DNA of 64,000 nt from Flammeovirgaceae bacterium (GTDB lineage: Bacteria; Bacteroidota; Bacteroidia; Cytophagales; Cyclobacteriaceae). The stretch lies in assembly GCA_021298355.1 (NCBI GenBank), contig JAJTEH010000008.1, forward strand, positions 1 through 64,000. The letters are read 5' to 3'. The notes below the pieces were generated by a model, which was given only the letters and a program-made list of their open reading frames with translations, did no database searches and was not told the DNA's origin. This document shows positions 53,533-62,264 of this stretch, piece after piece. A program made the translations under genes and the position numbers. Numbering within the stretch: position 1 is the first letter of the stretch; every line of letters begins with the position of its first letter.

Positions 53533-53533
53533 T

Positions 53534-54775
53534 ATGAAAGCGCGTATGATCACTTTTGCCATATTGGCCATGCTTTTGTTAGCTATGGATTTCTATTTAT
53601 TTCAGGCAGTACTTAATCTTACCAAAAGTTTAGCTCCTTTTTGGAAAAATTTCTGGCGCTATGCATTTTGGTTTCCTACGATAATCAGTTTTGCTTTTTT
53701 ACTCTGGTGGAATTTCGGTGATCCGTATAAGTTTGGACCTACCTTTAGAACCTGGTTATTTGCAGGAGTAGCTGGAATTTATATTTCTAAATTTTTCGGA
53801 TTGATTTTTCTTTTGATTGATGACTTACAAAGAGCGGTAAGATGGGTTTTTCAATCTATCACTAAAAAAGAAACTTTGCCTGGAGATTCCATAACAAGAT
53901 CTGAATTTTTATCTAAGGCTGCATTAGTTGCCACCGCGGTTCCTTTTGGTGTAATGACATTCGGTATTTTAACCGGTGCACACGATTATAGAATACGAAG
54001 AAAGAAAGTAGCTATTCAAAATTTACCAAAAGCATTTCATGGCTTGCGTGTAGTTCAATTATCAGATATTCACTCTGGTAGTTTTTTTAATAAAACGGCA
54101 GTAAAGGGTGGAGTTGAAATGGCCTTATCCGAAAAGCCCGATGTTATTTTCTTTACTGGCGATTTGGTAAATAATAAAGCAAGCGAAGTAGAAGATTACA
54201 TTTCTATTTTCGATAAACTGAAAGCACCGCTTGGAGTATATAGTGTAACAGGCAACCACGATTATGGTGATTATGTTGCTTGGACTTCGCAAGAACAGAA
54301 GCAGAAGAATTTTAAGAATTTGATGGAAGCGCATCGCTTATTAGGTTTTAATTTATTGATGAATGAAAATAAGTTAATCACTTTAAATGGTGATCAACTC
54401 GCCATAGTAGGAATTGAAAATTGGGGAGCAGGAAGATTTGCTAAATACGGAAAGTTAGATGTTGCCTATGCGGGTACACAAGATGCTGCCACTAAAATTT
54501 TGTTATCGCACGACCCCAGCCATTGGGATGCGCAAGTAAAAAACTATAAAGACATTGATTTAATGTTAGCAGGCCACACACATGGTTTTCAGTTTGGTGT
54601 TGAGATTGGGGATTTTAAATGGAGCCCTTCGCAATATGCATACAAACAATGGGCAGGTATGTATCAGGATGAAAACCAGTTCCTATACGTGAACCGTGGT
54701 TTTGGTTATATTGGTTATCCGGGGCGTATTGGCATGCCACCAGAAATTACAGTGTTAGAATTAGTGCAGGCCTAA
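53534..54775 (+). CDS. Membrane-anchored metallophosphoesterase
   Basis: 413 aa. Four to five N-terminal TM segments (residues about 5-130) precede a calcineurin-like phosphatase domain with all five motifs: LSDIHSGSFF, FTGDLVNN, TGNHDYGDY, LLSHDPSHWD and LAGHTHGFQFG. Similar to YkuE-type enzymes that act on membrane-linked phosphates or nucleotides; substrate unknown. The ATG is at the end of the previous terminator stem region. It is convergent with the TerC gene 17 bp away. Confidence 0.92.
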   Translation: MKARMITFAILAMLLLAMDFYLFQAVLNLTKSLAPFWKNFWRYAFWFPTIISFAFLLWWNFGDPYKFGPTFRTWLFAGVAGIYISKFFGLIFLLIDDLQRAVRWVFQSITKKETLPGDSITRSEFLSKAALVATAVPFGVMTFGILTGAHDYRIRRKKVAIQNLPKAFHGLRVVQLSDIHSGSFFNKTAVKGGVEMALSEKPDVIFFTGDLVNNKASEVEDYISIFDKLKAPLGVYSVTGNHDYGDYVAWTSQEQKQKNFKNLMEAHRLLGFNLLMNENKLITLNGDQLAIVGIENWGAGRFAKYGKLDVAYAGTQDAATKILLSHDPSHWDAQVKNYKDIDLMLAGHTHGFQFGVEIGDFKWSPSQYAYKQWAGMYQDENQFLYVNRGFGYIGYPGRIGMPPEITVLELVQA

Positions 54776-54792
54776 GACCTGCACTATCTAAT

Positions 54793-55704
54793 TTACTGTT
54801 TCTTTTGCAACGCCATGGAGGCGAGTACAGCCATTGAAAGCGTTATTACAATAAAGGCAAGAGATATCTCAATAGGTATTTTGTATAAATCCGCAATACA
54901 CATTTTCGTTCCTACAAATACCAGAATGGCAGCAAGTCCATATTTCAGGTAAGTAAAAAACTGTTCTAATCCTGCTAAAGCAAAATACAAAGAGCGTAAA
55001 CCAAGTATGGCAAATACGTTTGATGTGTAAACGATAAACGGATCATCTGAAATGGCAAGAATGGCAGGAATGGAATCTACAGCAAAAATTAAATCTGTAA
55101 ATTCTATCATGATCACTACAATAAACAAAGGAGTTGCGTATAACAGGCCGTTGTGCTTTACAAAAAATTTACTTCCTTCAAAGTCTTTGGTTACACGAAA
55201 CAGTTTACGAGCTAGTTTTACTAATGGGTTTTTTTCCGGATTAACTTTTACATCGCCTTGTGTGGCAATTTTAATTCCTGTATATATTAAGAAGCCTCCG
55301 AAAATGTAAATTAACCAATGAAATTGATGAATTAATTCTACCCCTGCGAAAATGAAAATAACGCGCATAACCAGCGCACCGAGTATTCCCCAGAATAAAA
55401 CTTTGTGTTGGTAAACTTCCGGTACCCGAAAATAGCCAAAGATTAAAATGATAACAAAGATGTTATCTACACTTAACGATTTTTCTATAATGTAACCCGT
55501 AAAAAATTCAAAAGCCTTTTCTTGCCCCATCTGATAATAGATAAAGACATTAAAGAGAAAAGCTAAAAACACCCAAACGCCTGTCCAGGCTAATGCTTCC
55601 TTAATGCTAACTTTGTGTACTTTTTTATGAAACACACCTAAATCGAGTGCTAGCATAAGTAAAACAAACAAATTAAAACCGATCCAAAGCCAAGTGTTGT
55701 TCAT
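54793..55704 (-). CDS. TerC/Alx-family membrane protein
   Basis: 303 aa with about 8-9 TM helices. The family core is plain: NLFVLLMLALDLGVF, AWTGVWVFLAFLFN, GYIIEKSLSVDNIFVIILIFGYF, and EFTDLIFAVDSIPAILAIS with acidic residues in TM segments thought to bind manganese. Alx/TerC proteins export metals, often with Mn2+ control at RNA level; the ~100-nt leader of this gene is structured. Orientation is convergent with the phosphoesterase. Confidence 0.93.
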   Translation of the reverse strand: MNNTWLWIGFNLFVLLMLALDLGVFHKKVHKVSIKEALAWTGVWVFLAFLFNVFIYYQMGQEKAFEFFTGYIIEKSLSVDNIFVIILIFGYFRVPEVYQHKVLFWGILGALVMRVIFIFAGVELIHQFHWLIYIFGGFLIYTGIKIATQGDVKVNPEKNPLVKLARKLFRVTKDFEGSKFFVKHNGLLYATPLFIVVIMIEFTDLIFAVDSIPAILAISDDPFIVYTSNVFAILGLRSLYFALAGLEQFFTYLKYGLAAILVFVGTKMCIADLYKIPIEISLAFIVITLSMAVLASMALQKKQ

Positions 55705-55736
55705 ATATAAAATTAAAAATGTAAAGACAAAAGAAA

Positions 55737-55799
55737 GGGCATCCGCCTGATGCCCATTTACTCACATGATAAACCTAAACCAACCAAGTTGCGTGAGTA
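55737..55799 (-). promoter_or_regulatory. Structured leader of terC-like gene (terminator or RNA switch)
   Basis: On the minus strand a TACTCAC...GTGAGTA stem (positions 55793-55799 with 55759-55765) precedes GGGCATC-AGGCG-GATGCCC (55737-55755) and T-rich DNA. It lies between the end of the upstream 75-aa gene and the TerC start. It may simply terminate the SPFH operon. I do not see the yybP-ykoY core, so no known switch is claimed. Confidence 0.4.
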
Positions 55800-55805
55800 T
55801 CCTTT

Positions 55806-56033
55806 TTAAACTAGAGTGGAAAGCCCTTCTTGTTGAAACAAGCGAATAGACTTTACCTTATACAAATCTCTTAACTCTCTTGCCCGTTGCATGGCCTTCT
55901 CGCAAGAAGTAAATACCGAACAAGGTTTTTTTTCTAACGTTGTTACGCGTTGCGAATCTGCCGCCATAATAGCAATGTAGTTATCTGGCATTGGGTTTTC
56001 TTCTAACACTATCCATTTCATATTACTATTCAA
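55806..56033 (-). CDS. Small conserved-looking protein, unknown
   Basis: 75 aa, no signal or TM helix. Contains WIVLEENPMPDNYIAIMAADSQRVTTLEKKP and a charged helix EKAMQRARELRDLYKVK. The start follows directly after the SPFH gene stop, so it is probably in the same operon. No family recognised; the compact alpha/beta layout suggests a cytoplasmic protein. Confidence 0.6.
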   Translation of the reverse strand: MNSNMKWIVLEENPMPDNYIAIMAADSQRVTTLEKKPCSVFTSCEKAMQRARELRDLYKVKSIRLFQQEGLSTLV

Positions 56034-56807
56034 TTATTTGTTAGGTTCAATTAAAAAGGGAGCACTTCCGTTTGTCATGATAATCTTTGAGTTCGGAGAT
56101 TTGCTCAGTTCTTTAAACACTTCTAAACTTTGCCATTTAATAATCTGGTCGTTTAATCCTTCGCTTATTACTTTTTGTGCATCGCGAATACCTTGTGCTT
56201 CTACTAACTTGCGCTGTGCTTCTAATCTTTCGCGTTGCAATAAAAACTCCATGCGTTGCGCATCTTGTTCCGCTTCCAATTTTTCTTCTACAGCGCGTGC
56301 TAAACCGGCAGGAAGTTGAATAGTTTTTAACAACACTGCTTCAATTTCGAAACCTCTGTTTTTTAAGATGTTGCGCATTTGGCTGGCAATTTCTATTTCG
56401 ATGTTGGCACGTTGTGCTGTGTGCATATCTTTCGCGAAGAAGCGCGAGCAAACATCAGCTGCTGAAGATCGAAATACGCTGGTGATTAAAACTTCCTCGT
56501 AATTCATACCAATGTTTTCGATAATAGAAGCTGCCTTATCAGCTTCAATTCTATAAAGAATAGAAATTACAGAACCAACATTTAAACCTTCTTTCGATGG
56601 TAGGTTGGAGTTTATTTCTACATTAACTGTTCGAATAGGTACTTTTAAAATGGTTGTGATAAACGGATTGTATACAACAGCACCTGGTTGAATGCTCGTG
56701 TTAGTAAGCTTTCCGAGTTTTCTTTTTACTCCAACTTCGCCCTGGCGGATTACACTACAAGAAGAAGCGATTACGGATAACAACAAAAGCAAAATGAGCT
56801 TATTCAT
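56034..56807 (-). CDS. SPFH/band-7 lipoprotein
   Basis: 257 aa from ATG 56807 (an ATG at 56879 would overlap the upstream gene's frame). Lipobox SVIASSCSVI gives a membrane-anchored lipoprotein. The SPFH domain has RQGEVGVKRKLGKLTNTSIQPG, VPIRTVNVEINSNLP and the helical end with EIASQMRNILKNRGFEIEAVLLKTIQLPAGLARAVEEKLEAEQ. Similar to prohibitin/stomatin oligomers of the outer membrane or inner-leaflet scaffold. The start overlaps the upstream gene by 8 nt (ATTATGAATAA), indicating coupling. Confidence 0.85.
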   Translation of the reverse strand: MNKLILLLLLSVIASSCSVIRQGEVGVKRKLGKLTNTSIQPGAVVYNPFITTILKVPIRTVNVEINSNLPSKEGLNVGSVISILYRIEADKAASIIENIGMNYEEVLITSVFRSSAADVCSRFFAKDMHTAQRANIEIEIASQMRNILKNRGFEIEAVLLKTIQLPAGLARAVEEKLEAEQDAQRMEFLLQRERLEAQRKLVEAQGIRDAQKVISEGLNDQIIKWQSLEVFKELSKSPNSKIIMTNGSAPFLIEPNK

Positions 56808-57093
56808 AATTTTTAGCATTAAGTGTAACAAGTTTGATAGAAGGAGAAAGATCGCTGGAAACATTTTTAACCGGAACAAATAGTTCTGTTAATGGCTGAA
56901 AAGAAGCAATCAATTGATGAGTATTTCTGTTGGACTTTTTCAGCCACGCAGAAAACGAATCTTCGCACGCAAGCAAAGGCTTTTTATTGGCTTGCGCTTC
57001 GAATGTGATGGTGTAAGATTTTTTATCAGATTTTTGTGCATTTACCTGAAGACTTGCGATAACAAGTACTATCAGCAGCATTATAGTTTTCAT
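56800..57093 (-). CDS. Small exported protein
   Basis: 97 aa with a signal peptide (MLLIVLVIASLQVNA, cleavage near Gln20). The mature part contains SYTITFEAQANKKPLL and a single Cys, and ends LVTLNAKNYE. No family recognised. First gene of the operon with the SPFH lipoprotein, sharing its 8-nt overlap, and probably periplasmic. Confidence 0.55.
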   Translation of the reverse strand: MKTIMLLIVLVIASLQVNAQKSDKKSYTITFEAQANKKPLLACEDSFSAWLKKSNRNTHQLIASFQPLTELFVPVKNVSSDLSPSIKLVTLNAKNYE

Positions 57094-57144
57094 AGTGTTG
57101 AGTTTTATGTTCGATTAAGATTAATCGCAAAAAAACAACACTGT

Positions 57145-57456
57145 TTAAATTAGTAATCTGCGGAATTGGAGGTAATGATTTTGTTTATTAGAGCAGAAGC
57201 TGTCGCGGTATCCGGATTTAACTGCGATGTTAAACGCTCTCGACTTTTGTTTTAACTGGAAGTGTCTTGTAAATATCTTAATGCTTTGCTTACGAACTTT
57301 TACAAAAGCAATTTTTTGTTCTTCTGTTTCAACCTTGCATATTTCTTCAGTTTCAACAGATCTTTCTGATTTTGCAATGCCTGCATACGATTCACCCGAT
57401 AGGCCTATGAAGGCTATCAGCAGGAGTGAAATCAATATGTTTTTGTTTAATAGCAT
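57145..57456 (-). CDS. Small exported protein, unknown
   Basis: 103 aa with a signal peptide (ISLLLIAFIGLSGESYA, cleavage after Ala25). The mature part is basic, with FTRHFQLKQKSRAFN and two Cys residues. No family recognised. Single gene about 50 bp upstream of the previous one, both on the minus strand; may be transcribed together. The reading frame is credible mainly because of its clean signal sequence. Confidence 0.45.
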   Translation of the reverse strand: MLLNKNILISLLLIAFIGLSGESYAGIAKSERSVETEEICKVETEEQKIAFVKVRKQSIKIFTRHFQLKQKSRAFNIAVKSGYRDSFCSNKQNHYLQFRRLLI

Positions 57457-57559
57457 TACTTTAATAAGTCAAAGCTATACTATTAACGCCTTAAATCCAA
57501 AATTGTTTCGGATTTATGCAATTGTTTGCATAGAATTTTGAAAGGATTTTAAGTAAAAC

Positions 57560-57664
57560 TCATTTTTTTGACCTGAAAATGGCCCTGTAAATAACGATAA
57601 ACAAAACTAGCCCAATGGCCATAGCAATGGCAACTCCGGGTGTAATAAACTTTACAGCGTGCAT
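57560..57664 (-). CDS. 34-residue single-TM small protein
   Basis: Too short for usual ORF calling. ATG (57662-57664), 34 codons, TGA (57560-57562). One strongly hydrophobic helix (PGVAIAMAIGLVLFIVIY) with a basic end RAIFRSKK, a typical small inner-membrane protein with the C-terminus in the cytoplasm. Starts 9 bp after the PPOX-family gene on the same strand, so likely cotranscribed. A chance ORF remains possible. Confidence 0.5.
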   Translation of the reverse strand: MHAVKFITPGVAIAMAIGLVLFIVIYRAIFRSKK

Positions 57665-57672
57665 AATTTTAT

Positions 57673-58317
57673 TTATAGTAGATAACCCGGTTTTTCAACA
57701 CCTTGTTTTAAGGCAGGGTCGGGTATAGCTTCTTCTCTTATTGTTTTTAACGGAACGATGCCGGCCCAAACGGATAAGTTGTAGTCTTCTTCATCATCTT
57801 TGGGTGGCCCGGTTCTTATTTTTGCTGAGGCTTCTTCAATTTTAAATTTCAGCACCATGGTGGCTTTCCATTCGTTTTCGGTTGGCTTGCGAATTTCTGC
57901 CCAGCGGCCAGGTTGTACTTTTTCGGTAAATAGTTCTAATGCCTGATACAATTCTGTTTTGTTTGTTACCAACTGTGCTTTACTAAACACTACAACCGAA
58001 CGATAATTTACAGAATGATGAAAAGCTGATCGCGCTAAAACCAATCCATCGAGGTGCGTTACGCTGATACATACTGTATCTTGCCCCGTTGCTAACTGTC
58101 GCATATAAGAGCTACCTACAGAACCATGAATGTAAATTTCATCATTTATCCTAACAAAGCCCGTTGGAATACTAACCGGTATTTGATCGCGTATAAAAGC
58201 AAGCTGGCAAACCAAACTCTCGTCTAAAATAGTATGAATGGTTTGTACATCGTAGCTCGCTCGCTTTGCAAGCCTGCTAATGGTTGTATTGGGAGTTTGC
58301 TGTATGGTTTTACTCAT
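57673..58317 (-). CDS. Pyridoxamine 5'-phosphate oxidase-like FMN-binding protein
   Basis: 214 aa, split-barrel flavoprotein family. N-terminal TRLAKRASYDVQTIHTILDESLVCQLAF, IPTGFVRINDEIYIHGSVGSSYMRQL, and SVTHLDGLVLARSAFHHSVNYRSVVVF match the PPOX-like family (the Bacteroidetes version is close to the 'nitroimidazole resistance' subgroup). Binds FMN or F420-like cofactor; substrate unknown. It starts 1 bp from the ilvE stop, forming an operon with ilvE and the small membrane protein. Confidence 0.85.
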   Translation of the reverse strand: MSKTIQQTPNTTISRLAKRASYDVQTIHTILDESLVCQLAFIRDQIPVSIPTGFVRINDEIYIHGSVGSSYMRQLATGQDTVCISVTHLDGLVLARSAFHHSVNYRSVVVFSKAQLVTNKTELYQALELFTEKVQPGRWAEIRKPTENEWKATMVLKFKIEEASAKIRTGPPKDDEEDYNLSVWAGIVPLKTIREEAIPDPALKQGVEKPGYLL

Positions 58318-58318
58318 G

Positions 58319-59368
58319 CTATAAAATATGAAGCCAATTGTAACGGTCGGCTATAATGCCTTTTCGGATTTGTTGTAATTGTTTTTTAACGCTTAGTTGA
58401 AAAGAATTTTCGGTGGGAAGCGGAATAGGATAATCCGTTCCGTGAATATGAATAGTTTGAATAGTAGATACCACTGCAGCGGTTCCTACTCCAAATGCTT
58501 CGGTTAATGTTTTGTTTTTTAAACCTGCTTCTATTTCTGCCACGCTTACTTTTCTTTCTTCTTTTGAAACACCACGTTCATCGGCTAAATGTAAAATAGA
58601 GTCGCGGGTAATGCCATCTAATAAGGATGTGGAAAGCTTAGGCGTTACCAATACGTTGTTTAAAACAAACATCACATTCATGGCACCCGATTCATCTATG
58701 TATTTATGTTCTTTGGCATCTGTCCATAATACCTGGTCGTAGCCTTGTTCTCTGGCCAATTGTGTCGGATAAAATGCACCTCCATAATTACCTGCGCATT
58801 TTGCAAAACCGGTTCCACCTTCGGCAGCGCGTACATATTGTTCCTCTACTTTTACTTTTACTGGTTTGGTAAAATAGGGGCCAACGGGGCTGGTCATGAT
58901 TACAAATTTGTATTCGTCAGAAATTTTTACACCTAATCTTGATTCAGTAGCAAAAACAACTGGTCTTATATACAGCGAATCACCTTCACCATTGGGTATC
59001 CAGTTTTTATCGGTTTCTAAAAGTGCAATTAAACTTTCTATAAACAATTCTTCCGGAATAGCCGGCATACACATTCTGGCAAGCGATCTGTTTAATCGTT
59101 GATGGTGTTTTTGCGGACGAAACAAACAGGTTCTTCCATCTTCCATTTTAAATGCTTTCATTCCTTCGAACACGGCCTGTCCGTAATGCAAAGCCAACAT
59201 GGCCGGGCTCATTAGTAAATCGCCATAAGGAATAATTTCTGCTGCACCCCATTTACCATTTTTATAATCTGCTACAACCATGTGGTCGCTGATGTAATTA
59301 CCAAAACCGAGTTGTGTAAAATCTACTTTATCAATGCCAGACTGTGTTGTTGTGCGAATGTTGATCAT
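58319..59368 (-). CDS. ilvE: Branched-chain amino acid aminotransferase (IlvE)
   Basis: 349 aa from ATG 59368 (an in-frame ATG at 59404 would add 12 residues). Fold-type IV PLP enzyme that interconverts leucine, isoleucine and valine with their keto acids. Family motifs: FGNYISDHMVV near 20, YIRPVVFATESRLGV near 135, the PLP lysine in GTGFAKCAGNYGGAFYP near 190, and LDGITRDSILHLADERG near 250. No leu/ilv genes are near, so it is probably free-standing. Confidence 0.93.
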   Translation of the reverse strand: MINIRTTTQSGIDKVDFTQLGFGNYISDHMVVADYKNGKWGAAEIIPYGDLLMSPAMLALHYGQAVFEGMKAFKMEDGRTCLFRPQKHHQRLNRSLARMCMPAIPEELFIESLIALLETDKNWIPNGEGDSLYIRPVVFATESRLGVKISDEYKFVIMTSPVGPYFTKPVKVKVEEQYVRAAEGGTGFAKCAGNYGGAFYPTQLAREQGYDQVLWTDAKEHKYIDESGAMNVMFVLNNVLVTPKLSTSLLDGITRDSILHLADERGVSKEERKVSVAEIEAGLKNKTLTEAFGVGTAAVVSTIQTIHIHGTDYPIPLPTENSFQLSVKKQLQQIRKGIIADRYNWLHIL

Positions 59369-59452
59369 CTTTAGATTGTTTGAAGTAAAGATAAAGAAGC
59401 CCAAAGCAAAAGCAAGGTTAGCTGTTTATAAATCGGGGAAGGCTTATTAGAA

Positions 59453-60865
59453 TTATACATTTTTTAACGAAAATTTTTCGAGTGTTTGTTGAATAATTCT
59501 TAAATCTTCTTCGTTTGTCATCCAATTAGAAAAGGCAGCACGAACAGCAGGTTTTCCTTTGTAAACGGTTGGTGTAAAAAACACACGACCATCATCGCGT
59601 ACAGCGTCTAACCAGTGTTGAATGTTTTCTTTAGTGGTTTCGGGTTGTAAAGTAAAACAAACAATATTTAAATGAACAGGAGATAAAAGTTGATACTGGT
59701 TGGATTGTTTAATCCACTCCCCAAGTTGGTAGGCTAGTGTACAATTAGTTTCAATAATGTTTCGTACGCCATTTTTTCCATACGCTAATAAACTAAACCA
59801 TGTTGGTAAACCGCGCCATCTGCGCGAGTTCTCCGGTGTGTAATGAAAAAATTCGTTGAATTGTTGTGTAGCTAGATACGCAGCACTGTTTTGAAATACT
59901 TCTGCCTGTAGTTCTTTATGTTTGGTAAATTGCATGGCGCTATCGTAAGGAACATTCAACCACTTGTGTGCATCTACGGTGATGGAGTCTGCCTCATTAA
60001 TACCTTGCATAAGTTGCGCACGTTCTGGCGAACAAGCTGCAAAAGCTCCAAAGGCACCGTCAACATGTAACCAAAAATTAAATCGTTTTTTTAATTCGGC
60101 AATTTCAACTAAGTCGTCAAAATCGCCAGTGTTTACTGTGCCAGAACTAGCTAAAACAATGATGGCATGTTCTTGATTTTTCTCTAGGTATTTTTTTAAT
60201 GCACCAACATCCATTCTTTCTCTGCTCGGTAATGTATCGATTACATCGATATTTTGTTTTCCTAATCCCAACATCGAAATAGATTTATACGCACTAGAGT
60301 GTGGGGTTGCACCCACAATTTTTATTTTTAAGTTGGATAAGCCTTCTTGGGCAACATTAATTCCTTTTTGTTTACCACACCATTGGCGCGCAATGGCAAG
60401 ATTTACAAAATTTGCTTGCGTAGCTCCGGTTACAAATGTTCCAAAATACGATGGTGCTACACCCAATATTTCTTTTAAGTAAGATAAGGCTTGCTTTTCT
60501 ATACCAGGAGCTGCCGTATCGTTAAAGCCAAAAGTATTCTGGTCGTAAATGGTAGTAAGAAAATCGCCAAGCATAGAAGCGGGTGTTGAGCCACCCGTAA
60601 CAAAACCTAGATACCGCGGTCCGGCTCCGGCATGTAAATGAGGAACTACTTCTTGTTTAAAAAAATCAAAAACTTTTTCTGTACCTATTCCATTTTGTGT
60701 AAGTGTAAGTTGTTGTATATGCTGAACCAATAATCCTGGTTTACCTTCACGAATGGTAGTGTATCGTTCCAGGGCACTTGCATGGGTTAATTCCATTAAC
60801 AGATGGAGATTTTCTAAATCACTTTCAGGAGTAAATTTTTTTTGCATACTAATTTTATAAGGCAA
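59453..60865 (-). CDS. Group II PLP-dependent amino acid decarboxylase
   Basis: 470 aa. Family motifs: GNTP-like FVTGGSTPASMLGDFL near 87, FVTGATQANFVNLAIAR near 148, VHVDGAFGAFAACSPER, and the PLP lysine in TVDAHKWLNVPYDSAM near 305. Similar to glutamate, aromatic-amino-acid and tyrosine decarboxylases; the exact substrate cannot be told. Met7 at 60847 is an alternative start. Its 5' end overlaps the GNAT gene by 11 bp. Confidence 0.9.
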   Translation of the reverse strand: MPYKISMQKKFTPESDLENLHLLMELTHASALERYTTIREGKPGLLVQHIQQLTLTQNGIGTEKVFDFFKQEVVPHLHAGAGPRYLGFVTGGSTPASMLGDFLTTIYDQNTFGFNDTAAPGIEKQALSYLKEILGVAPSYFGTFVTGATQANFVNLAIARQWCGKQKGINVAQEGLSNLKIKIVGATPHSSAYKSISMLGLGKQNIDVIDTLPSRERMDVGALKKYLEKNQEHAIIVLASSGTVNTGDFDDLVEIAELKKRFNFWLHVDGAFGAFAACSPERAQLMQGINEADSITVDAHKWLNVPYDSAMQFTKHKELQAEVFQNSAAYLATQQFNEFFHYTPENSRRWRGLPTWFSLLAYGKNGVRNIIETNCTLAYQLGEWIKQSNQYQLLSPVHLNIVCFTLQPETTKENIQHWLDAVRDDGRVFFTPTVYKGKPAVRAAFSNWMTNEEDLRIIQQTLEKFSLKNV

Positions 60866-61316
60866 TTCTCATTTTTATATCACTTCTTTTATATGGTCCG
60901 TCTACTGGAACTTCTACAAATCCGAATTTACGATACAAGTGAATGGCACTAGCCAATTTGGTGTTGGAATATAAAATAACTTCGGTTGCGCCTTCTTGTT
61001 TTGCTAAGGTTAAGGCAGCTTCGGTAAGTTGCCAACCAATCTTTTTACCTTGGTGTTTTTCATCCACAGCCATTTTTGTAAACTCAAATGTTGAGTGGTT
61101 CACTTTTTTTAAAGCAACAGTGCCAACTATTTCATTCTGTACTTCTGCAAAAAGTATTTTTCCACCTTGTTGTAAAATATTTTCTTCCGGTTTTTGTAAT
61201 ACTTCGAAGTCGATGGGTTCCATCCAAAAATATTTTTCGATCCATGCACGGTTTAAGGTTTCGAAATAAAGTGCATACTTTTTTTCGAATGGATGTATAG
61301 TAACCTTATTCTGCAT
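60855..61316 (-). CDS. GNAT-family N-acetyltransferase
   Basis: 153 aa. The acetyl-CoA binding motif appears in VDEKHQGKKIGWQLTEAALTLAK near 90-112, then VILYSNTKLASAIHLYRKFGFVEVP near 117-141. No clear indication of the acceptor. Overlaps the upstream EamA gene by 11 bp and the decarboxylase gene downstream by 11 bp, so all three are probably translated together. Confidence 0.9.
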   Translation of the reverse strand: MQNKVTIHPFEKKYALYFETLNRAWIEKYFWMEPIDFEVLQKPEENILQQGGKILFAEVQNEIVGTVALKKVNHSTFEFTKMAVDEKHQGKKIGWQLTEAALTLAKQEGATEVILYSNTKLASAIHLYRKFGFVEVPVDGPYKRSDIKMRIAL

Positions 61317-62256
61317 ATTCCATTTTTTCTTTTTGGTTGTTTATTGTTTTTGAAAGCCGAAGTTTTCGTTGCTGATCGTAGTTAACAAGATAAATACCTA
61401 CTAATGTGATAAACATGGCCAACACTGTGCTGTTGGTGATTTCTTCGTTTAACCAAATCCATCCTAAAAAAACAGCTACCAACGGATTGATATAGGCATA
61501 CATGGAAACTAAAGTCATGGGTAAATGTTTAATAGCATACGCGTAACAGGTGTAAGCCACTAAACTTCCGAAAACAATTAAATACACCATTGAGTAAAAG
61601 AAAGCTTCGTTCCAATGGATAGTTGCGTAATCATCAACAACCGGACTCAGCACACCTAACATTACTCCACCGCAAATCATTTGAATGGCAGCATTAGAAA
61701 AAGGTGAAGAAGTTTGATGGTGTTTTTTTACCCAAATGCTGGCGTATGCCCAGCTGATGTTGGCTATCACAATTGCCACAATACCTAGTGTATAGTTTTG
61801 TTCGTTAAATCCTGCTAGGTCTTGTCCGAAAATTAATACAATACCAACTAAGCCCAACGTTATACCTAGTATAGTTTGCCAAGTAGGTTTTTCAGCAGAT
61901 GAAATAAACAGATTGATGATTAAAACCCAAATAGGCATGATAGAACAAATGATAGAAGCCAAACCGGAATTTACATAGAGTTCTCCCCATGCTACCAAAC
62001 CATTACCAAACGTGATCATCAGCAAACCGGCAAAGGCTTGAGCTAGCCAAACTTTTTTTGCAGGCCAATTTTCTTTCAGGTAAAATTTAATAATCAGCAA
62101 CAAAATTATACCTGCTATTATCTGTCGAATAGATGAGAATATAAAAGGAGGAAAATTTGTTACCGCTACTCTTAGTGCGAGATAAGTTGTGCCCCAAATT
62201 ATGCAAACAAGTGCAAGAGCGATGTAAGCAGTAATAACATTTTCTTTATTCTTCAT
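61306..62256 (-). CDS. EamA-family (DMT) transporter
   Basis: 316 aa with ten TM helices in two EamA halves: ALVCIIWGTTYLALRVAV near 13-30 and LGIVAIVIANISWAYASIWVKKHH near 156 are the helix-1 repeats. Such proteins export amino acids or metabolites. It is divergent from the MocR-type regulator gene, a common pairing where the regulator controls the transporter. The terminal region ends with KEKMEYAE. Confidence 0.92.
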   Translation of the reverse strand: MKNKENVITAYIALALVCIIWGTTYLALRVAVTNFPPFIFSSIRQIIAGIILLLIIKFYLKENWPAKKVWLAQAFAGLLMITFGNGLVAWGELYVNSGLASIICSIMPIWVLIINLFISSAEKPTWQTILGITLGLVGIVLIFGQDLAGFNEQNYTLGIVAIVIANISWAYASIWVKKHHQTSSPFSNAAIQMICGGVMLGVLSPVVDDYATIHWNEAFFYSMVYLIVFGSLVAYTCYAYAIKHLPMTLVSMYAYINPLVAVFLGWIWLNEEITNSTVLAMFITLVGIYLVNYDQQRKLRLSKTINNQKEKMEYAE

Positions 62257-62264
62257 TCTTCATT

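Noticed and set aside
55705-55805. yybP-ykoY manganese riboswitch before terC
   Set aside because: The conserved core sequence of that switch is not visible; only generic stems are present.
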